NCBI GenBank assembly: GCA_945872325.1
Contig: CAMBZY010000167.1
Coordinates: 1 to 7,035 of the forward strand
Reading direction: 5' to 3'
DNA from: Candidatus Kuenenia stuttgartensis
Lineage (GTDB): Bacteria > Planctomycetota > Planctomycetia > Isosphaerales > Isosphaeraceae
DNA length: 7,035 bases
The first letter of the stretch is position 1. Every line of letters begins with the position of its first letter. Below are positions 1 to 6,286 of this stretch, piece after piece. Made by a program: the position numbers and the translations under genes. The notes beneath the pieces are model-generated. The model was given only the letters and a program-made list of their open reading frames with translations, did no database searches and had not been told where the DNA came from.

Positions 1-3000
1 CCGGTGGTGAGAGGCCAGCGTGGCGAGCATAACGACATTCTCGAAGACATGATGCGTCAGGGGTTTGTGAAGGCCCGGGTGGATGGTCAGTTGATCAATC
101 TGGGCGATGATCTGAACTTGGATCGCAAGCTCAAGCACGATATTGAAGTCGTGATCGACCGGTTCAGCCTATCCTCAAGCGACCGGACCCGCCTGACGGA
201 AGCTGTCGATTCTGCGCTTAAGGTCGGCGGGGGATCGGTCGTGGTGGCCATGGAGGATGGAGTCTCGTTTGCCTTCTCCAGCAAGTATGCCTGTGGCCGC
301 TGCGGTATCGGCTTCCCGCCGCCCGGCCCCCAGTTCTTCAGCTTCAACAGTCCTCAGGGCTGGTGTGGTACTTGTATGGGCCTTGGTACAGCCCGCCAGC
401 TTGATTTGGATCGCTTGATTGATCCGAACAAAAGCCTTTGGGACGGTGCCATTACACCCATCGAGCCGTGGAAGAACCTGACCCGCAAGGCGATCAACGA
501 AAGTCTTGGCCTGCTGGCCGCTCTGCTGGGCCTGGACGATGCCGCTGAGGCCAAGATTTTTGCCGAAACGCCTTGGTGCGAGCTTGATCCAAAGCTCCGT
601 CATCAGCTTGTGGAAGGAACTGGCGACCGCTTTTTGCGGATCCCTCTGGTGGGAGCCCGCAAAGGCTCTCCGCCATCGAAGATCCAGCGTCAGTGGCAGG
701 GGTTTCGCGATCTTCTGAGTATGGTCATTCTGGCCAAGAAATCGTTCGACGAAGATGAAGCCACGGAATCCGACAACTACATCACCGTTCCATGTCCCAA
801 GTGCAATGGAGGTCGGCTTAACCCGCTGGCTTTGGCCACGAAAGTGGGCGGATGGGGGATCAACCGGATCGGGAATCTGCCGATTCAGGCAGCCTCGGAA
901 TTCTTCTCGACTTTTGCTGGCGATATTCCTCCAGCCGGCGATCTTGCGGACGTCCAACCGATGGATGCCCCCACGGCCCGAGTGGCCACGGAACTGGTCC
1001 GCGAAATCCGTAGCCGGATCCACTTTCTGACAGATGTTGGACTTGGATATCTGACATTTGACAGATCTGCGCCGACCCTTTCCGGTGGAGAGGCTCAGCG
1101 GATCCGGCTGGCCAGTCAGGTCGGTTCAGGGCTGGTGGGTGTGACATATATCCTGGATGAGCCATCGATTGGCCTCCACCCACGCGATAACAACCGCCTG
1201 ATCCATACTTTGGTACGTCTGCGGGACGCTGGGAATACCGTGGTTGTTGTGGAGCATGATGAAGACACCATGCGCGCTGCCGACTGGATCGTTGACTTCG
1301 GCCCTGGGCCAGGTCGACTCGGCGGCGAACTGGTGGCTCAGGGCAGTATTGAAGATCTGGCCCTCCAGGAACGGAGCCTGACCGGCCAGTATCTGACCGG
1401 TACAAAGCGGATTGAAATGCCGTCTACCAGACGCAAGCCGACCTCCAAAAAGCTGAAGGTGTTTGGAGCGAACCACAATAATCTGAAGAATCTCGATGTC
1501 GAGATTCCGCTCGGCCTGCTGGTCAGCATCACAGGCGTTTCAGGTTCTGGTAAAAGCTCTCTGGTGAACGACATTCTCGCTACGGCCCTGGCACGTGAGC
1601 TCAACGGAGCATTGGCTGCGGGCGGCGATTTCAGAAAGATCGAGGGCGTGAAGCATCTCGACAAGATGATCGGAATCGATCAGTCACCGATCGGCCGGAC
1701 ACCGCGATCCAACCCGGGCACCTACATCAAGCTGTGGGATCAGATCAGGGCCCTTTTCAGCCAGTTGCCAGAATCGAAGGCTCGCGGATATGCCGCTGGC
1801 CGGTTCAGTTTCAACGTCCAGGGCGGCCGCTGCGAAGCATGTTCCGGCAATGGCTCGAACAAGCTCGAGATGGACTTTCTGGCAGATGTCTGGGTCAAGT
1901 GCCCTGTCTGTCTGGGCAAGCGTTTTAACAGCGAGACGCTGAAGGTTCAGTACAAGGGCCACTCGATCGCCGATGTTCTTGAGATGGAGGTCAGCAGGGC
2001 TCGCGAGTTGTTCGTGAATCATCCGAAGATTGAGGTCATGCTTGGGACACTGGAATCGGTGGGCCTGGGCTATCTCCAGATCGGCCAACCGTCGCCCACC
2101 CTCTCAGGCGGAGAAGCGCAGAGAATCAAGCTGGCCAAAGAGCTGGTCAGACGCAGCACGGGTAAAACGCTCTATATTCTCGACGAACCCACCACGGGCC
2201 TGCACTTTGCCGATGTGGACAGGCTTCTGAAAGTCCTCCACAGCTTTGCCGAGGCTGGGAACAGCGTGATCGTGATCGAGCACAATCTGGACGTCATTAA
2301 AACGTCGGACTGGATTATCGACATGGGTCCTGAAGCGGGCGATTCCGGTGGACTGATCGTCTGTCAGGGCACTCCCGAGCAAGTGGCCGAGTGCGAGGCC
2401 AGCCACACTGGACGATCGCTCAAGCCGGTTCTTGAGATTGAGCGTGAGCGCGATGAGGCGGCTTCAGGCGTAACGACAAAACCGCGACGTGGGCGCCCTG
2501 CCAAGCCGACCGATAAAAAGTCGACGGATGTGGTCCCTCTGTTTGTGACCGACGGCCCCTCAGCCGACCTGTTCGACAGCGGCCCTCTGCGGATTCGCGG
2601 GGCCACCATGAACAATCTTAAAAATGTCACCATTGACCTGCCCCGAAAGAGTTTTTCGGTCTTTTCAGGCCCTTCCGGATCAGGCAAGAGCACGCTGGCG
2701 ATCGATACGCTTTATGCTGAAGGTCAAAGGCGTTATGTCGAGTGTCTTTCAAGTTACGCCCGCCAGTTTCTGACCCCTCTGCCGAAGCCCAAGGTGGATC
2801 AGATCACCGGCCTTTCGCCAGCGATTTGTATTGAGCAGAAAACGACGAGCCGAAGCCCTCGTTCCACGGTGGGCACCGTGACAGAGATCTACGACTATCT
2901 GAGGATCCTCTTCGCCCGTCTGGGCCAGCCGTATTGCCCGAAGTGCAATGAGCCGGTCGGGGTTCGTTCCGTCGATCAGATTGCAGACGCCATCATGTCC

Positions 3001-5682
3001 CGGCCAGCGGGCACAAAGGTCCAGCTTCTGGCTCCTGTCAGCAAGCGCGATACCGAAACCTACGCCGACCTCTGGCAAAGGCTTGCCACAGAGGGTCTGA
3101 CCCGACTGCGGGTCGATGGTAAAACATTGAGACTTGACGAGCCTTGCAAGCTCACGGATCGTCGTCAATATGTGACAGAGCTGGTGATTGACCGGCTCAC
3201 AATCGCTCCGGAAGTGCGTCGACGCCTGACAGATTCTGTGGAAACTGCTCTCTCCTATGGTCAGGGACGACTGGTCCTGGCGATTGTGGACGATTCCAGG
3301 CCTGAAAACTCCTGGCTCACGGAATCTTTGAGCGTGCACAGAGCCTGTCCCACATGTAATCAGGCTTTTGAAGAGCTGACGCCCCAGCATTTCTCATTCA
3401 ATAGCCCCAAGGGCTGGTGCGCCACCTGTGAAGGGCTCGGCGTGAAAACCGGCGCAGATCCCGCCGTGCTTGTTCCCCGGCCTGATAAGTCGATCCACAC
3501 AGGAGCCGTCGCTGGATGGCCTTCCAGCAGCAGTTCCCCCCTGTTCTGGAAAGCCTGGGACGCCAACGCCAAGATGGCCAGAATCGACAACGAATTGCCA
3601 TGGCAGGAGCTCGACGCACCCGCCAAGCGATCTGTTCTGTATGGCCGCGAATCAGCTCCATCAGCCGTGGTGGAAGCCTCCGGTAATCGGCCTGCGTTCC
3701 GAGTCCGATTCAAGGGCCTTTTGCCTGCGCTTGAAGAGGCTGGTCGTGTTTCGTACAGCTTCCGTGGAGCCATTGGAGGGATGATCGGCGAGGTCGATTG
3801 CCCATCCTGCCTTGGGGCCCGCGTTCGCGAAGATGCCGGAGCCGTGCGGTTTGAAGGCTTCACGCTCGACCAGGTCTGCGGATGGCCCATCGGCCGACTC
3901 TTCAAATTCATGAGCAGCCTGAACTACACCGGCGAGAAGGCCAAAATTGCCGGAGATCTGCTGAGAGAGGCCACCGACAGGCTCAGATTCCTTGTGGAGG
4001 TCGGCCTCGAATATCTCTCCATGTCGCGACCTGCTCCAACCCTTTCGGGTGGAGAGAGTCAGCGGATCCGTCTGGCAGGCCAGATCGGGACCGGCCTTAC
4101 TGGCGTTTTATACGTCTTGGATGAACCGACCATTGGTCTCCACCCACGGGACAACGGCCGCCTTCTGCGTGCTATGAAACGGCTGAGAGATCTGGGCAAT
4201 ACGCTTGTCGTGGTGGAACACGACCGCGAAGTGCTGGAATCCGCCGATCATCTGGTCGACTTCGGCCCTGGTGCAGGCTCCAAGGGCGGCCATGTGGTGG
4301 CTCAGGGCACTCCTTCCGAAGTGCGAGATAATAAAGATTCACTCACAGGCCGGTATCTCTCCGGCAATATGGCGATTCCTGTACCATCCAACAGGCGATC
4401 TGCCAGCGGCCACGCCCTGGTGGTGCGTAACGCCCGTCACCTGAACCTGAAGGGCATCGACGTACGGTTCCCATTGGGCACATTCACGGTGGTTACAGGC
4501 GTTTCCGGATCTGGCAAGAGCACTCTGGTGGAAGACATTCTTGGCAAGGCACTTGCCAAGCTCAAGCACTTCTCGAAAGAGTCGCCGGGCGTGCACGACA
4601 AGATTGAAGGCGTGGCGCAGATCAATAAGATCATTCGCGTGGATCAGTCTCCGATCGGGGCCACACCATCATCCACACCCGCCACTTACACCGGCATTTA
4701 CGACGTTATCCGCAACTTGTTCAGCAACCTTCCGGAAGCCAAAAAACGGAGCTTCAAGCCAGGCCACTTCAGCTTCAACGTCGAGGGTGGCCGATGCTCT
4801 GTGTGCGAAGGGGCAGGGCAGAGACGCATTGAGATGCACTTCCTGCCTGATGTCTGGGTCACGTGCGAATCGTGCTCTGGCCTGCGTTTCTCAAGCGAAG
4901 TGCTTGATGTCACTTACAAGGGCAAGTCGATTGGCGATGTGTTGCAGATGAGCTGCGACGAAGCCTATGACCTGTTCGACGGGCAGACACGCATCCGCAA
5001 GATTCTTCAGCTTTTGAAGGATGTTGGACTGGGGTATCTCCCACTTGGCCAATCGGCAACCACGCTCTCAGGTGGAGAGGCTCAGCGCGTCAAGCTGGCC
5101 GCTGAACTGGCCCGGCCTGATACTGGCAGAACGCTTTATCTGCTCGATGAACCGACCACAGGCCTGCACTTTGACGATGTTCGAAAGCTTCTGGAAGTGC
5201 TCCAGCGGCTGGTTGATCTAGGCAATACGGTGCTGGTGATCGAGCACAATCTGGACATGATCAAGTCAGCCGACTGGGTGATCGACATGGGCCCTGAAGC
5301 GGGCGAGGATGGTGGTCGGATCGTGGCTGAAGGCCCTCCAGAGAAGATTGTGGCCACAGCCGAAAGCCGTACAGGCCAGTTCTTAAAGCCCGTGCTTGAG
5401 GCAGGCCCGCTGGTGCGTCGCGAAGAGAATCAGGTCCGGCCATCAAGTGCAGTCGATCTCGCAGAGCAGGATTCCGTGTTTGAGTCTGGCGCTCCATTCG
5501 GCTGGAATGAAGACGACGATGACGACGACGATCCAAATGCAATGCCTCCTGAAATGCAAGCTCTGCTAGCCAAAATGGAAGGTTTCCTGAAGACCTATAA
5601 AGATTCAAAAGAGACCAGCAAGGCTGCTCGCGATGAGGAAAAGAAAAAGAAGAAGAATCGCTGGATGGATTCAGATTTCTAA
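1..5682 (+). CDS. uvrA: Tandem (double-length) UvrA, excinuclease ABC subunit A, 5' partial
   Basis: UvrA is the cytoplasmic damage-sensing ABC ATPase of nucleotide excision repair; it loads UvrB at lesions. The frame is open from base 1 (Pro-Val-Val-Arg-Gly), matching UvrA at about residue 150, so the true start and first Walker A lie upstream and the GTG at 4 is internal. Numbering the codon at 4 as residue 1, unit 1 shows a UvrB-binding domain (1-85), zinc cysteines C97/C100/C121/C124, LSGGEAQ 359-365, Walker B D385-E386, H418, Walker A GVSGSGKS 511-518, zinc cysteines C610/C613/C633/C636, signature 700-706, D727-E728 and H760. A linker (812-861) joins complete unit 2: Walker A GPSGSGKS 889-896, C1115/C1118/C1139/C1142, LSGGESQ 1347-1353, D1373-E1374, H1406, Walker A 1499-1506, C1598/C1601/C1621/C1624, signature 1688-1694, D1715-E1716 and H1748. 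A 93-residue charged tail follows. Escherichia coli UvrA is about 940 aa; this is two fused copies, probably a single-chain dimer. Confidence 0.97.
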   Translation, partial: PVVRGQRGEHNDILEDMMRQGFVKARVDGQLINLGDDLNLDRKLKHDIEVVIDRFSLSSSDRTRLTEAVDSALKVGGGSVVVAMEDGVSFAFSSKYACGRCGIGFPPPGPQFFSFNSPQGWCGTCMGLGTARQLDLDRLIDPNKSLWDGAITPIEPWKNLTRKAINESLGLLAALLGLDDAAEAKIFAETPWCELDPKLRHQLVEGTGDRFLRIPLVGARKGSPPSKIQRQWQGFRDLLSMVILAKKSFDEDEATESDNYITVPCPKCNGGRLNPLALATKVGGWGINRIGNLPIQAASEFFSTFAGDIPPAGDLADVQPMDAPTARVATELVREIRSRIHFLTDVGLGYLTFDRSAPTLSGGEAQRIRLASQVGSGLVGVTYILDEPSIGLHPRDNNRLIHTLVRLRDAGNTVVVVEHDEDTMRAADWIVDFGPGPGRLGGELVAQGSIEDLALQERSLTGQYLTGTKRIEMPSTRRKPTSKKLKVFGANHNNLKNLDVEIPLGLLVSITGVSGSGKSSLVNDILATALARELNGALAAGGDFRKIEGVKHLDKMIGIDQSPIGRTPRSNPGTYIKLWDQIRALFSQLPESKARGYAAGRFSFNVQGGRCEACSGNGSNKLEMDFLADVWVKCPVCLGKRFNSETLKVQYKGHSIADVLEMEVSRARELFVNHPKIEVMLGTLESVGLGYLQIGQPSPTLSGGEAQRIKLAKELVRRSTGKTLYILDEPTTGLHFADVDRLLKVLHSFAEAGNSVIVIEHNLDVIKTSDWIIDMGPEAGDSGGLIVCQGTPEQVAECEASHTGRSLKPVLEIERERDEAASGVTTKPRRGRPAKPTDKKSTDVVPLFVTDGPSADLFDSGPLRIRGATMNNLKNVTIDLPRKSFSVFSGPSGSGKSTLAIDTLYAEGQRRYVECLSSYARQFLTPLPKPKVDQITGLSPAICIEQKTTSRSPRSTVGTVTEIYDYLRILFARLGQPYCPKCNEPVGVRSVDQIADAIMSRPAGTKVQLLAPVSKRDTETYADLWQRLATEGLTRLRVDGKTLRLDEPCKLTDRRQYVTELVIDRLTIAPEVRRRLTDSVETALSYGQGRLVLAIVDDSRPENSWLTESLSVHRACPTCNQAFEELTPQHFSFNSPKGWCATCEGLGVKTGADPAVLVPRPDKSIHTGAVAGWPSSSSSPLFWKAWDANAKMARIDNELPWQELDAPAKRSVLYGRESAPSAVVEASGNRPAFRVRFKGLLPALEEAGRVSYSFRGAIGGMIGEVDCPSCLGARVREDAGAVRFEGFTLDQVCGWPIGRLFKFMSSLNYTGEKAKIAGDLLREATDRLRFLVEVGLEYLSMSRPAPTLSGGESQRIRLAGQIGTGLTGVLYVLDEPTIGLHPRDNGRLLRAMKRLRDLGNTLVVVEHDREVLESADHLVDFGPGAGSKGGHVVAQGTPSEVRDNKDSLTGRYLSGNMAIPVPSNRRSASGHALVVRNARHLNLKGIDVRFPLGTFTVVTGVSGSGKSTLVEDILGKALAKLKHFSKESPGVHDKIEGVAQINKIIRVDQSPIGATPSSTPATYTGIYDVIRNLFSNLPEAKKRSFKPGHFSFNVEGGRCSVCEGAGQRRIEMHFLPDVWVTCESCSGLRFSSEVLDVTYKGKSIGDVLQMSCDEAYDLFDGQTRIRKILQLLKDVGLGYLPLGQSATTLSGGEAQRVKLAAELARPDTGRTLYLLDEPTTGLHFDDVRKLLEVLQRLVDLGNTVLVIEHNLDMIKSADWVIDMGPEAGEDGGRIVAEGPPEKIVATAESRTGQFLKPVLEAGPLVRREENQVRPSSAVDLAEQDSVFESGAPFGWNEDDDDDDDPNAMPPEMQALLAKMEGFLKTYKDSKETSKAARDEEKKKKKNRWMDSDF
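2437..2586 (+). other. Inter-unit linker of the tandem UvrA, with AT-hook-like motif
   Basis: This in-frame segment (residues 812-861) lies between the normal UvrA C-terminus (SLKPVLE, ending at 811) and the N-terminal strand of unit 2 (LRIRGATMNNLKNV, from 862). It has no match to UvrA core motifs. It is polar and low in hydrophobic residues, so probably flexible. It starts with a charged stretch (IERERDE), continues with PRRGRPAKP at 827-835, and ends with an acidic part. The RGRP core flanked by basic residues matches the AT-hook consensus, a short motif that binds the minor groove of AT-rich DNA. The boundary is clear from the alignment to E. coli UvrA recalled from memory; DNA binding by the linker is inference. 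Confidence 0.7.
5401..5679 (+). other. Charged C-terminal extension of UvrA
   Basis: After the usual UvrA ending (QFLKPVLE, to residue 1799) there are 93 further residues. They include seven consecutive aspartates (1837-1843, bases 5512-5532), a probable amphipathic helix (MPPEMQALLAKMEGFLKTY) and a basic end with five consecutive lysines (1880-1884) before RWMDSDF and the stop TAA. Typical UvrA proteins end within a few residues of the KPxL motif. The strongly split charge suggests a disordered tail that might contact protein partners or DNA, but no known domain is recognisable. Confidence 0.75.
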
Positions 5683-5702
5683 GCCTTTAGGGGCAGGCAG
5701 AA

Positions 5703-5822
5703 GATAATCAACCGTGGTGTATTCGTCTACCCGCCGGGCGCTAGCCCCCGGTTCGCAAAAGAGAATCAACCGGGGAGTATTCATCTAGCCCCCGGTTCGC
5801 AAAAGAGAATCACCGGGGGCTA
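5703..5822. repeat. GC-rich intergenic repeat cluster, about 2.5 units, palindromic
   Basis: A 28-base sequence beginning CTAGCCCCCGGTTCGCAAAA occurs exactly at 5741-5768 and 5785-5812, a period of 44 bases. A diverged copy of the interval (GATAATCAACCGTGGTGT from 5703, against GAGAATCAACCGGGGAGT from 5761) extends the pattern upstream with a 58-base spacing; the longer spacing reflects extra bases CCGCCGGGCG at 5731-5740. The region contains a near-perfect 18-base palindrome with a GCTAGC core (5734-5751, one mismatched pair). It also has two hairpins: 5746-5753 with 5768-5775 (8 bp), and 5786-5796 with 5812-5822 (11 bp). It resembles the dispersed REP-like intergenic repeats I recall from planctomycete genomes, but copy number elsewhere cannot be seen here. 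Confidence 0.85.
5786..5822. terminator. Strong hairpin, possible uvrA transcription end
   Basis: TAGCCCCCGGT (5786-5796) pairs perfectly with ACCGGGGGCTA (5812-5822) around a 15-base loop, giving an 11-bp, mostly G-C stem about 100 bases after the uvrA stop. No T-run follows on the + strand (next bases TCGCC), so it is not a classical intrinsic terminator. It could stop 3' exonucleases or assist Rho-dependent ending. It is embedded in the repeat cluster, so the stem may exist for reasons unrelated to termination. Confidence 0.3.
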
Positions 5823-5923
5823 TCGCCAAGCCCGGCTAGAACAATCCAATTCCAGCCTTTTCGTTAAACCGTCCCAAAAAAACTCTTGCCGATCTGGTTC
5901 CAAGACGTTAACCTCATCTCAAT

Positions 5924-5961
5924 ATCGGGGAAGGATCGTTTCGATGACCCCTCTCCCCGAT
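5924..5961. other. Hairpin upstream of the small ORF
   Basis: ATCGGGGA (5924-5931) is complementary to TCCCCGAT (5954-5961), an 8-bp stem enclosing 22 bases. The enclosed part can itself form a small stem (ATCG 5935-5938 with CGAT 5942-5945). Only three T's (5961-5963) follow. It might be a weak terminator for transcription from uvrA or a structured leader for the small ORF that begins about 40 bases later. The pairing is directly visible; the role is inference. Confidence 0.35.
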
Positions 5962-6001
5962 TTCACACACCATTGAATTGAATCACCTGAGGATGGATCC
6001 C

Positions 6002-6097
6002 ATGATTAAGCAGGGTGAACCGCATTTGCGGACCGGTACGGACACCACGATTCAAGCCATAAGTCGCTTAAATTTCAGTCGTTACCAACTCAGTTGA
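6002..6097 (+). CDS. Doubtful small ORF, 31 aa, hypothetical
   Basis: An ATG at 6002 opens a 31-codon frame ending in TGA at 6095-6097. The predicted peptide begins MIKQGEPHLRTGTDTT and ends SRYQLS. A good Shine-Dalgarno, GAGGA at 5989-5993, lies 8 bases before the ATG; an in-frame ATG at 5993 overlaps that site and is a less likely start. The peptide is polar, with no signal sequence, membrane segment or recognisable motif. Codon use is less GC-biased at third positions than in the flanking genes and includes ATA and TTA. It may be a chance ORF or a leader peptide; the ribosome binding site is the only positive evidence. Confidence 0.18.
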   Translation: MIKQGEPHLRTGTDTTIQAISRLNFSRYQLS

Positions 6098-6272
6098 TCG
6101 GCTCGTCTCGCGTCAATCCAACGGGTCAGACAGGCCCTGACGCATCATGGAAGAATATCTGAGACCAGGCAGGACCAATCCCGGCATTTCGTAATCCAAT
6201 AAACGGACAAACCGTTCTTTGCGATATTAAGCCAATTCGTCTCGCTCACTCTCGCCAGCACTTATCACAACC

Positions 6273-6278
6273 GAGGAG
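6273..6278 (+). promoter_or_regulatory. Shine-Dalgarno site deciding the GTG start of the TPR gene
   Basis: GAGGAG is followed after 8 bases by GTG at 6287, which opens the long downstream frame. The first in-frame ATG is residue 54 (bases 6446-6448), inside a TPR helix, so starting there would remove the membrane segment and part of the first repeat. The GTG is therefore the preferred start. Confidence 0.8.
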
Positions 6279-6286
6279 AGACACCT

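Larger units (their letters stand above)
5683..6286. other. Long intergenic region between uvrA and the TPR gene
   Basis: This stretch of about 600 bases has no convincing full-size gene on either strand. It divides into a repeat and hairpin region (about 5703-5840), a plain stretch (5841-5923), a hairpin (5924-5961), a doubtful 31-codon ORF with a Shine-Dalgarno (5989-6097), and the upstream region of the TPR gene (6098-6286). I see no tRNA or rRNA and no recognisable riboswitch in it. Its length suggests that the downstream gene has its own promoter and is not in an operon with uvrA. Confidence 0.8.

Noticed and set aside
4..6. GTG at 4 as the true start of uvrA
   Set aside because: The frame is open to base 1 and the first residues align to the middle of the UvrB-binding region of UvrA, so this GTG codes an internal valine.
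175..1023. Long open frame on the - strand (282 codons) inside uvrA
   Set aside because: It lies fully opposite conserved UvrA sequence, and its predicted protein has no recognisable motif; it is a shadow of GC-rich coding sequence. The - strand frame at 2749-3390 is rejected for the same reason.
5741..5812. CRISPR array
   Set aside because: Only two exact repeats with a 16-base spacer are present, the arms are palindromic, and no cas genes are visible.
6202..6220. Small intrinsic terminator (AACGG, loop, CCGTT, then CTTT)
   Set aside because: The stem has only 5 bp and is followed by three T's, and it lies in the upstream region of the TPR gene; too weak to list.
6220..6228. Extended -10 promoter (TGCGATATT) for the TPR gene
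   Set aside because: Only four of six -10 bases match and there is no acceptable -35 element at the right distance, so I cannot support a promoter call.
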